Shown in pieces: positions 9,101 through 21,100 of a stretch of 64,000 bases of DNA. Under the pieces are notes generated by a model. The model saw only the letters and a program-made list of their open reading frames with translations. It did not search any database and had not been told where the DNA came from. The stretch lies in the NCBI RefSeq assembly GCF_000378945.1, contig NZ_KB900539.1, positions 2,277,129 to 2,341,128 on the forward strand, read 5' to 3'. Every line of letters begins with the position of its first letter. Position 1 is the stretch's first letter. The position numbers and the translations under genes are program-made. This DNA comes from Methyloversatilis universalis EHg5 (lineage in GTDB: Bacteria; Pseudomonadota; Gammaproteobacteria; Burkholderiales; Rhodocyclaceae).

Positions 9101-12100
9101 CTCGGCATCGAGGCTGACCTTGCCGGCACCGGTGCTGACGCTGTCGATAACCAGATCGCCGGCCAGCGTCTTCAGCGCCACATCGCCGCCGGTCGTGATG
9201 GCCCGCACCGAACCGCCGTCCTGCAAGCTCACCAGCACCGGCGCATTCGCACCGCCGATACCGGTTTCCGCACTGAAGCGCAGCGTCTTGCCACTCACCA
9301 CGCCGAAATCGCTGCCGGCGTTGATGCTGCCCTGCTGGCTGGTCAGCGTGGTGATCTGATCCAGGTTGCTGATGCCGCCCACCAGCGTGATGCCGGCCTT
9401 GCTGGTCACGTTGACACCGGCATCGGCCGAGTTCGCATCCCAGCCGAGGAAGTTCACGTTGATCGCGTAGTCGGCCTTCAGCGAATGCACGTTGAAGTCC
9501 TTTTTGCCCTGCACCCAGGTGTCTTCCACCCAGTAGCGGCGTTCCCAGCACACGCCGGGGCTGCTGGCGATGCACTCCGACCAGGTCTTGCGACTGGCGC
9601 GGGTGGGCGAACTGGTCGAGTAGCGCGTCAGGTCGAACTCGTAACGATTGGTCTGGCCCGCCTGGTCGACATATTCACCCGACAGCAGCGGATCGCCCTG
9701 ACGCACCGAGGTGAAGGGGCCGTAATCGTAGGACCCGCTGCCGGACGGGATGAAGCCGATGGCCGAATCCTGGTAGGCCTGGTAGACGTCGATCTTTTCG
9801 AAGGTATCACCGGTGGTGAACACGTAACGCTGGCCGGGCAGCGTGGCATAGGTCGTCGCCCGCCCGCTACCGCCGCTGCGGCTGCCGATGGTCACTTCTC
9901 GGCCGTTGCTGCCGACCACCTTCTGTTCGAACAGGATGTTGTTGCCGTTGCGGGTGATTTCGGTGGTCACCGGCCGCATCGAATTGAAGCCTGCCGCCTG
10001 ATGGTTGCTGACGATGGTGCCGGTGGTCGCGTTGTAGCGGTAGGCGGTGTCGGTGATGCGGATCTTGCCCTCGATGTTGTTGCCGGTATCGATGCCGTTG
10101 ATCTGCAGGCCGTAGGCGGTGTTGTTGGTCACGTTGACCCGGCCGTAGCCATCGACCACCTTCAGGTTGCCGCCACCGGTGCTGATCACTTCGCCGAACA
10201 GCTGCATGTAGCCGCCCTGCACCTTCACGCCATCCAGTTCGATCAGGCCGGTTTCCGCGTTGTAGCTGGAGGCGATCTTGCCGGCCCGGTTATCGGTTTC
10301 GGTCAGCGTATAGAGGGCGCTGGCCGGCTTGCGACCGGCCGCCACCTTCGCCGCGTAGTCGGCGGCAAAGCCCCGGATGGTGCTGTCCAGATTGCTGCCC
10401 AGCGTCAGGCTCCAGTCGGCGATGCCGGCCTGCACGGTGCCGTTGATATTGAGGTAGCGCGCGCTGATGAACACGTTGTTGCCGGCGATCACGCCCGGGC
10501 CCGCCGCCAGATGTTCGGTATTGACCGAGCGCTCGTAACTGCTGGTGGTCACCGGTACCAGCTCGGCCAGCCGTTCGCTCTCGGCCGCCACACTGCCCCA
10601 GGCGCCACCGAAGTTGCCGAACTGGTCCTTCGCGATCGCCGCGCCGCCCACATTGAAGAAGCCATTCACATAGCTCTGGACGAAGTTCTTGCCGGCGGCG
10701 ATGTCCAGCGAATTGGCGATGATGGTGGGCGCAGCCTGGTTGCCCAGACCCTGCACGATGATGCTGCCCTTGGCATTGCTCACCTTCACCGTGCCGGTCA
10801 CGTTGGTCACGTTGCCGGTCATCTGGATGTCCGGTGCGGCGAAGGACACGGTGGCACGCGGATCCGCCGGCGGGTTGTAGTCGTTGCGCACCTCGATTAC
10901 CGGGGTCGGGCCGGAGGCCGCGGTCTGCACCGTGCCGAAGGCGGCCGAACCGCCGCCCGCATTGCTGTTGCGGGCGTTGATCGCGGAATTGATGGCACCG
11001 CTGCTGCTGCCCCCGATCGTTGCGCCATTCATCGTGAGCTTGCCGCCGGTATCGGCGATGGTGAGCTTGGCGGTGCGCAGGTAGAAGGGGCTGTTGTTGT
11101 CGATGTAGATCTCGGTGTCCTTGCGCGCCTTCAGCGTCGCCGCGGACCCGCCGACCAGATAGTCGCCGGTGACGTTGATGTCACCGCCGCGCGCCAGCAC
11201 GTTCTGCACGTTGATGTACTTGACCGGCGCCGCGTTGAGCGGCACCAGCTGGCTCACCCGCACGCCCTGCGCGTTGGTCACGGTTTCCAGCGTCGCGAGG
11301 CCGTCGTCCAGCAGCTGCTGGGTGACACGGTTGATCTCGTTGTCGTAGGCCGCCTCGGACGCGGCGTCACCGGCGTACTGGCCGCGCAGCGTGGTCAGGC
11401 GGGCGATTTCGTTGAACAGGTTGGCCACCCGGTCTTCCGACGAAATCGTGTAGCGCACGCCCTCGGTCTTTTCGCCGATCGAAATGTTCCGCTCGTCGTA
11501 GATGTTGTTCGGGTTGGCACCGGTGTAGTTGATCACCAGCCGCTGCTTGTTCTGGATGCCGGCATCGACCAGACCATTCACCCGCACGCCTGCGCTGCCG
11601 GTGACCGTGCTGGTACCCCCGTGAAGGTCGAGCGACACGTCGCCCTGACCGACCAGATTCGAGAAGAAGCTGGCCACCGCGGCGGCGGCCTCGCGCCACA
11701 GATCCTTGCCTACGCCCTGGCCGTCGGCAATGTTGTTGCCGCGGATGCCACCCAGGTTCACGTTCTCGACTGCGCGCACCTTCGCGTCGGTGGCGACTTC
11801 CACATAGTTGATCGCACCGACCGCGGCGTCCGCCTTCAGCTGCGATTCGATGATCGGTGCCAGCGTCTTGTTGTACAGGTCAGTGCGGGCGCGCGCGTTG
11901 ATGTCATTGGACACGCCGTCGGCATCACGGCCGGCCTGCAGGTTGATTTCACCGTCGGCGCGGATGTCGGCGCGGGCGCCGATGACCGTGCGGTTGCTGT
12001 AGTTCAGCACGGTGGTCGAGGTACCCATGGCCGCGCCGGCCAGACCGTAGGTACGCGCGTTGGCGCTGGTCTGCAGGTCGGCGTCGGTGCGCGAGCCGAA

Positions 12101-15100
12101 ATGCACGTCGCCCACCGAATCCAGCTGCGCGTCTTCGCCCAGCGTCACTTCGGCCAGGTTGTTGGCGATGATGGACGACTCCGCCTGCGCGATCGCGATT
12201 GCGCCGCCGGTGTCCAGCTTGGTGCGGTCGTACAGATCGAGCTGGTTTACCGCCACCACCCGGGTACGCCCCGGGTTGTCGATGTCGCCGGTGACATTCA
12301 CCTCGGCGCCAGCGCCGATGCCGGCGCGGGTGTTGTTCGTGATCAGGCTGTACGAGCCGGCCGCCGCACCCGAAATGAGGCCGCCGGTACCGGCGTATGC
12401 ATTGAACACATTGCCGGCCAGCAGCGGCTTGTACGACACGTTTTTCGCCAGCACGTCGAGATCGCGGGTACTCAGCTTCGCGCTGGCGGCGATCTGTGCA
12501 TCCACGTTCGACACCACCACGTTCGACGAGGTGGCGCCGCTGGCGCCGGCCAGCGCTGCCTGCACCGTGTCGACCGCGCCGTTCCACTGGGCGCGGTGTT
12601 CGGCCTTCACCTGGATGGCGTCGGCATCGAGCGCCCCCGAGGCATTGCCGCCTCCCAGCGTGGCTGCGGTGGTCGCGATGGTGCGGGTGTCTGCGGTCGC
12701 ACCTGCACCGGCCAGAATGCCGCCGGAACCGGATTCGGCATCCGACAGATTGTCGGCGCTGCCGGTGGCGAACACCTCCAGCCGGCTGCCGGCCGAGCCG
12801 GTCACCCCGTTGGCCACGCTGGCCTGCGTGGTCGAGGTGGAGTTGGCATCGGCGTCGTTCGAACCGGCGGCGAGGAAACCCAGCACCACGCCGGACACTT
12901 CCGCGCGCTGACGGGTGTCATTGACCGCCGCCACCTTGGTGGTGCCACCGACGTCGAGTTCGGTGCCCGACGCAATGGCCGAGCGCACGGTAGAGGTGCT
13001 GACCGCCGTGCTCTCGGTCGCGGTCACGCCCAGCAGCAGGCCGCCGCCCGAAGCCTGGGCGTCGGAATGAGCGGTCACCTGGCCCGGAGCCAGGTACTGC
13101 GACGCTGACACCGTGAGGCCTGACGCTTCGACCCGCTGCCCATGCACCGCGGCATCGACGGTCGAGGTCGAAGTGGCTTCGGCCACCGATACGCCGGCAT
13201 AGGCGATGATGGAGCCGCCGAAACCTTCCGCCTTGGCATTCACGCGGGGCGAGGCCGAGGCATTGACCGCGGCCGCGCCGCCGCCGATGAGGCGCGTGTC
13301 CTCGCCGACGCGCGCGCGTACCGTACCGGTGTCGCTGGCGATGGCGCCGCTGCCGGCGCCGGCAAGCACGCCACCGGCACCGGCACGCGCGAAGGCGTCG
13401 ACCCCGCCGCTGCGCGTGGCCTGCAGCGTGAAGGCGCCGGACCCCCAGTTCATCGAGGTGACCGCGTTCAGTCGGGCATCCAGATCGGCGATGTCGGCGG
13501 TGACCTGACCTGTCTTGGTGGCGGTCGACACCACGATGCCGGCCGCTACCGCGCCCACCGCATAGCCTTCTGCGTGACTGCTGACCGACGAACTGTCGCT
13601 GGCGCTGACCGTGATCGCACCGCCGGTCGACGTGGCATTGAGGGTGACGCCGCGTCCGACCGTGGCGCTCACCCGGTTGTCCAGTCCGGCGGTAGCCACC
13701 GCCGCACCCAGACCCACCAGACCGCCGGCCGCCTGATAACTCTTGGCGCGCGCCGCATCACGTCCATCGATCAGATTGCCGGTGCTGGCCGTGATCTCGA
13801 CCGCACCACTGGAACTGACCGTGGTCAGGCCGCTCACGTCGGCATCGACCCGGTGACTCACGTCCAGCACCGACACCGAGGCGCCAACACCGGCCACGCC
13901 ACCTATCGCCAGACCGCCGGCCAGCACGTCGATGGCATCGCGCTCACGTGCGCTCACCTTGACGTTGCCACCGGCGGAAATCGTGTCCGCCACGCCGTCG
14001 GTGTCGCGGATGCCGGCAGTGGTCGATCCGGTCGGGCCGCCATTGATGCGGCTGCTGGTGGCCACCTTGCCCGAGGCGTTGACGCGGCTGATGTCGCTGT
14101 CCGAAAAATTGCCGCTGGTGCTGACGTTGCCGCTCGACGAACCGGTGCGCAGCGCGTTGCCGTTGGAAAAGCTGTCGGTCTTCGACAGCGTGCCGCTGCC
14201 GTCCTTGTTCACTTCGCCGGCCGCATCGCTGCCCAGACTGCCGCCGACCAGGGTCACCGCCACCGCACCGCCGATGCCCACCGTGCCGCCACCGGCCGCT
14301 GCCGCGGCGGTGTTGTTCAGCGTGCGCGACGCATCGGCATCCACCGTGACCGCGCCAGTTACGTAAACATTGCTGTCCTCGATCGTCGCCGAGGTGGTGT
14401 TGTCGATCTTGGTGATCGACGCGCCGGCACCCGCGCCGGCGATGCCGCCCACCGCGGCCACGCCGGCCAGGCTCTCGGTCACCACCGAATCGGTGGCGCG
14501 CACGGTCAGGCTGCCGGAGCGGTCGCCCGAACTGCCGACCCGGGCACCCTTCACATAGGCATTGGTGCTGCTGTCCATCATGCCCACCGCGACCGCGCCG
14601 GCCACGCCGGCCGTACCGCCACCGGCGCCGCCCACGGCCCAGGTGCGCATTTCCGCGGTGTTGGCCGCGGTCACGTTCACCGCGCCGTCGGCGTCCACGC
14701 TGCCGCCGTCGATGTGGGCTTCGGTCTGGCTGGTGTCCAGGCCGACCGCGAAAGTACCGGCACCGGCGACACCGCCGAGTGCCAGCGCACCGCCGGCGAC
14801 GAAGAACTTCGAATCGTGGCTGGCCGACACGTCGAGCGCACCGACCCGCCACACCGCGTCGTCGGAGGTCGCTTCGGTGCGGCTGACGAACTTGGCTACC
14901 GAGCCACTGCCCACCACACCGACCACGCCGCCGGACGCCCCCACCACGATGGAGGTCACCCCCTGGGTCGAGCGCGCCTTGACGGTGGCCCCGCCCTTGG
15001 CGTCGATCTCGGTAGCGCTGCCGCTGACCGAAGCGGTGGTGTTGCGCTGGAACACGTTGATGTCGGCCGACGCGCCGACGCCCGCCGCACCGACCGCGAT

Positions 15101-18100
15101 CGAGCCGATGAAGGTATTGCCGTAAGCGTGATCCGCCGCCTTGATCCGTACCGCCTGGGCGCTCGACGCGGCACTGTTGTCGCCGCCGTTGAGCACCGCA
15201 TTGCTCACCGTGGCCGAGGTATCGCCGCCGATGATGTTCACGCTCACCGTGGCCGCCACACCGGCGAAGGTGCCGCCGGCCACGTTGGCCACGCCGGTGG
15301 TGGTCTGGTGGGTGGACATCGCATTGACCGCGATGCCACGCACGTTCTCCTTCGCCCGGTTGGCGGTGAGGTCCGGCGCGGTGAAGGGGTCGCTCGACGA
15401 ATAGCCACCGCCACCGGCATTCATCTTGTCCACCGACGCCTTCAGATTCACGCCGGCGATTTCGCCGGTATTCACGCTGACGCCGTTGCCCTGCTGCGCA
15501 CGCGCAGCGACCGCGCTGTCGCGGATGGCCGCTTCGGTGGCGCCGCCGATCTCGTTCACGGTCACCGCCGCGCCGACGCCGGCCGCACTGATGCCGATGC
15601 CCACCGCGCCTGCCATCAGCGTGATCTTGTCGTCCGACTCCGCCAGTACCGCGACGTTGTCGCGTGCCTCGATGTCGGCGCCGCCCTCGATCACCGCCCG
15701 GGTGTCGGAATTGATCAGGTTGATCGCCACCGAACCGCCGACGCCGACATCAACGCCGCCACCGACGCCGACCGCGAGGGTACGGATGGCGGCCAGCGAA
15801 TCGGCGCTGAGCACGAGATTGGAAACATCGAAGCCTGAATTCTTCAGACCGGACACCGTGGCATGGGTGGAATTGGCGATCTTGTTCACCGCCAGCGCTG
15901 CGCCCACGCCGGCCGAACCGCTGATGCCCACCGCCCCCGCCAGCGCATCGATGCGCGCGGTGTCGGTCGCATTCACGGTCACCGCGGCCGTGCCGCCGCC
16001 GATGTCGGAGTCGGTGATTTCGGCCACCGTACGGTTGTCGGTGCGATTGCTCGATGCCGAACCGGCAAAGGCGCCGGTGGCCGCACCCGCACCGGCGACC
16101 GAGCCGGACTGGATGAGCGAACTGTTACTGCCGCCCAGCGTAAGCGAACTCGCGCCGGTGATGTCGCTGTCGTGCACCCGCGCCTTCGCGGTATTGCGCA
16201 CCCAGTTGTCGCCCACCGCACCGCCCACCGCGGTATTGCCGGAGAAGGCCGCCGCACCGGCCAGCGACTTGATGGTGGAGGTGTCTGCGGCGGTCAGTGA
16301 AATGACCGAGTCGTTACCGGTGTTCTCCAGCGTGCTGCCGACGATTTCGGCGGTCGTGACATTGCCGCCCTCGCCGCCCGAATTGCTGTCACCGGCGTAC
16401 TTGCCGATGTGGTTCACGGTGACCGAGCCGGACAGCGCGACGGTCTGCGCGCCGCCCGCAGCCAGCGCCAGCGTCTCGATGGTGGAGGCTTCGGTGGCAG
16501 TCAGTGTCAGCGTGTCGGCGCTGCGCACGGTCGAGTTCTCGACCGAAGAGAGGGTATGGTTGCCGATCTTGTTGTAGCCGAAGGCAGCACCCACCGCGTT
16601 CTGGCCGATGCCGATCGCCACCGCACCGGCCAGCGACTGCAGCGTCGAACGGTCGGCGGCCGAAATGGTGACCGCATTGCCGTTGGCTGCGCCGGTCGCG
16701 CTGTCTTCGATCAATGCGTCATCCACCGTCGCTTCGGTGGTGTTGCCGATGAAATTGACCGCGATCGACGCACTGACCGCCGGCGAACCGCCCAGCGCCA
16801 GCCCGCCGGCCACCGCCAGACTGCGGATGCGCGCGTCGGACGACGCGGTCAGGTTCAGCGTGGCCGCTGCGTCGACATGGGCGCGGTCGATCTGCGCCTG
16901 CACCGTGTTGAATATTTCGGCATAGGTGACCGAGGCGCCGATGGCCACGCTGTTCATGCTGGCGGCGAAACCGCCGGCCAGCGTATCGATGCGCGAGCGG
17001 TCGGAGGCCTGCACCGTCACCGCCGACGCCTTTACGTCGTCGAAAGCACCGTTCTGCTGCGGCGCGCTGATGCCGGCCACCAGATCGTTGTCGATGAAAT
17101 TGACCGCCACCGAGCCGACACCGGACACCTTGCTCGACACGCCCACGCCGACCGCGATCGAGGTGATGAGCACGTCGGATTCGGCCTTCACGTTCAGCCG
17201 GCCGGTGCTCGAGGTCACATCGACCTTGGAATCTTCCACCTTGGCGGTGAGGTCGTTGTCGATTGAGCTCCAGTTGAACGAGCCACCGACGCTGTTGCTG
17301 TTGCTGCCGATATTTACCTGCAGCACGCCGGCCACCGAGGTGATGCAGTTGCCGGTGGGCGTGGCGCCCGCGCCGCTGCGGCCGCAGTAGTCCAGCCCCT
17401 TGGCGGTATTCTCGCGCCGGGTGCCCGGCTCGATGATGTCTTCCAGCCCCGCTTCGGCACCGCGGTCCTGCGCCAGCACATCGACCGACGTGGTCGCGGT
17501 GACCGAGGACAGGCCGCTGATGCGGGCGGTGGTGTCGTTCTCGATTTCGGTAATCACCACCGCGCCGCCCACCGCATTCGCGTTGTTCGACGCCGAAGCC
17601 TGGCCGTGCGCCGCACCGGCGCCGATTTCGGTCGCATTGAAGCCGCGCACCTTCACCGTATCGACACCGCTCACCGCCGAGCCGCTGGCGATTTCCGCGG
17701 TCACGATGTTGGCGACATCGGAATAGGTAACCGCGCCACCAGCGCCGGTCTTGCCGCCGATGGCCAGCGTGCCGCCGCCGGTGCCGATGAACATGCGGTT
17801 ATAGGCGGTCACGTCCAGATCGCGGCCGCTGCCGGTGGCACCGGTCAGGTCGGTCGAATTCAGCGCCGCCCGCACCGTGTTGTCGATGATGGACAGCGAC
17901 AGCGAACCGGTGGCCGACACCGAGTTCTGCTGGCTCTGCGAACTGGCGTTGATCGCCACGCCGATGGCGATCGACAGCTGTTCGCCGCCGGCCAGCGCCT
18001 GCACGGTCACGTCGCCGGTATCGACCAGTTCCGCATTGTCGATCAGGCCTTCGACCGTGTTGTCGATCAGGTTCACCGACACGCTGCCGGTCACCGCCGC

Positions 18101-21100
18101 CGACTTGTTCTGGCTCGGGTTGTTGGCACGGGTGAAGGCGGCCGCACCGGAGGCGGTCACGATGTCCAGGTCGGACACGCCGCGCACCGTGAGCTGGGCC
18201 GGGCTGCCGTCGCCCTGTTCCACCTTCACGCCGGCGAGCTTCGCGCGGGTGACCAGGGTCACGTCATTGACCGCCGCGCTGCCGGCGCCGGCCAGACCGA
18301 AGCTGGGCTTGGACTGGCTGCCCTGGCTGCTGGTATTGCCCTGGCTGGACGCGCTGGTCGGCTTCAGATCGACGATGCGCGCGAGCTTGCCCTGCACTTC
18401 GTCGTACTTGTTCTTGATGCTGCCGAAGAAGCCGCCGGAACTGCTGGAACTGTCGCTGGTGGCCACTGCGCCGGTCACCGCGATCGCCTCCATGCGACCG
18501 CTGGCACGCGCCTCGACCGTCACGTCGCCAGCCTGGATGACCGCATTGGTCAGCGCAACCTGGCTGCTACGGCTGCCGCCGTCGTCCAGCGCCACGCTGT
18601 CGTTGTCGCCCACCAGCGCTTCGGTCGTGCCGCTGACGCCGTTGTAGGCGATGCCCACGCCGACACCGGCCGATTCGCCCTTGTTGAAGCCGCCGGCGAT
18701 GGACCACAGCACCGGTTCGTCAAGCGCGGTGATCGACAGCGTGCCGGCGCGCAGCGTCGCTTCGTCATCGACCAGTGCGCGGGTGCGGTTGGTCACTTCT
18801 ACGATGGACACCGAGCCGCTGATGCCGAAGCTGGCGCCATAGCCGGCCAGCGTGGCCAGCGAAATGACCAGATCCTTGCCCTCGGCGGCAATCGCGATTT
18901 CGTCGGTGGCGCGGGTGGCGGTCACCGTGTAGCTGCGCTGACCGGCCGTGGTGCCGCTGCTGCTTTCGGTCACGCCCTGGATGGCCGCGCCTTCGCGCAC
19001 GAACACCAGGCTGTCGCCATTCAGGATTTCCTGGGTGTAGGCCATGCCCAGACCCTTGCTGCCGCTGCCGCCGCCGGCACTGCCCGGCAGGAAGTGACCG
19101 CCGTGGAACAGCAGGGTCACGTCGCGCCGCGCGCTCAGATCGGCCGGCGCCGAGAAAGCCCATTCCTGCAGCACCTGTTCGTTCTCGCCGCTGGTCGAGG
19201 TGTCGTCGGCCACCGTTTCGTACTGCGCGGTCCATGCGCCGGTCTGGCTGCCGGTCAGATTCAGCTTCGCCGACTCCTGCACCTCGGTCTTCGCTGCGTG
19301 GTCGAACTGCAGCAGGCTGAACGAGCCGGCGGCGGCGATCGAGTTGTTCGAATTGTCCGAAGTCGACTTCGCCGACGACGCGCCATTGAACACGTCCAGA
19401 ATGCCGGTCAGGTCGTTGAACCAGTCCTTCACCGTGGACAGGCCGTCCCAGCGGGTGAAGCTGCCACCGGTGATCAGGGTTTCACGCACCGGAATGATGA
19501 CGTCGGACGCCACCGCGATGCGCGGTGCGGTCACGGTGGCACCGCGGCCTATGGTGGCCAGCGCGTCGTGCGAGAACTTGCCGATGGCGATGCCGGCCGA
19601 GAAGGTGTTGCGCGCGGTATTGCCGGTGGCGCTCTGCTTGGACTGCGACACCGCCGACGCGTCGGCCATCACCTGGATGTCGCTGCCCAGCGTGCGCGCC
19701 GCCACGACCGCGCTGTCCGACGCATGCACCCGGGCGTTCGGCCCGATGCTTGCGCTGGCGGTGGCATCGCTGTCTACCCAGGCGATGGCGCCGCCGATGC
19801 GCAGCGCGGTGGATTGCGGCTTGGTCGCCTTGCTGTCGACCTCGGCGCCACCCAGCACCTTCTCCCACAGCTTTTCCTCGATGAAGCCGGAGGTGTCGGT
19901 GAGCGGCTTGGCCTTTTCCTTCGCCGCTTCCAGGATGGCCTGGTTCAGCGTGGTGCCCACCTTGGCTTCGGCGGTGGTGGCATTGGTCGTGTTGTCATTG
20001 ACCGCGATCACCTTGACCGAGGTCGCGTCCGACACATTGGCGTTCAGCGCGGCGGTGGCCGAGCTGCTCAGTTCGCTCACCGCGATCGCGGCGGCGGCCT
20101 TGCCGCTGTTGCCCAGCGAGGCGGTCACCGAATTGGTGAATGCGTTCCGGTTGGTGGCCGCCACCGTCACATCACCGGACACCTGCAGCGTGGCGCCGGC
20201 TTCAACCGTGGCCTTCGATTTCACGTCGGCAAAGGTGAGACCGATCGCGAAGCTCATCTGCGAACTGGCGTCCTCACCCGGGTCCGCCGCCTCGATCGAG
20301 GCCTCCAGCGTGGCGTCGTTGTTCGCGCGTACGGTGAGGTTGCTCGCCCGCACCGTGGCGCCGGACTTCACCTCGACCTTGGCGTCGGCGCTGTTGCGCG
20401 CGTACAGCGCGCCCAGACCGAGCGGCGTATTGACCAGGGTGCCCGGCCCGCTGATGCCGGTGTCCGGCGCGGCGCCCGCCGAGGTCAGGTTGTCCGCCTT
20501 CAGCGTCACGTCCTGCGTGGCTTCGACCAGCGAACCGGACTTCAGCGTGATGGTCGCGGTGCCGACCGCCTGCGAATGCACGATGTTGATGCCGAGCAGC
20601 GAAGCGCCCAGGCCCAGCAGGCCGGTCGCGCCTTCGGTCGCGAAATTGGTGGCGTTCTGCTGGAAGCTGGCGTCATCGAACAGCCAGCGGTTCTGCACGT
20701 CGGTCGATGCGGTCATCGTGACGTTGCGGCCCTTCACGGTCGCGTTGTCCAGCTCGATCGAAGCGCTCGCCTCGCGGTAGCCGAGAATGCTGACCGCAGA
20801 TGCCTTGTGCGTGGTGAAGGTGATGTCGCCGCCCTGAATCGGGTCGCCGTTGGGCAAGTTGCCGCTGGCGTGCGCCAGCACCTTGGAACCGGACTTCAGC
20901 AGGATGTTGGGCGCGGTGAAGGTGATGTTGCCGGAATGACCGATCGACTGCCCGCCGACGTGATCACTGGCCACCAGTCGGCTGGACACCACGATGTTGT
21001 CGTTCACCGTAATGCTGTTCGTGGCCAGCAGTTCCAGATTGGCCCCGGCGGCGCTCGCGCCGTCCGGCAGCGTGCCGTAGCCGCCGGCACCGCGTACCAG

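Noticed and set aside
8342..13108. Very long plus-strand open frame (over 1500 codons) opposite the adhesin; similar long frames at 5864-8305, 13142-15838 and 17606-22306
   Set aside because: They are antisense to a recognised gene, rich in Arg/His/Ala/Gly, have no domains or ribosome sites, and follow from the strong codon bias of the GC-rich adhesin gene.
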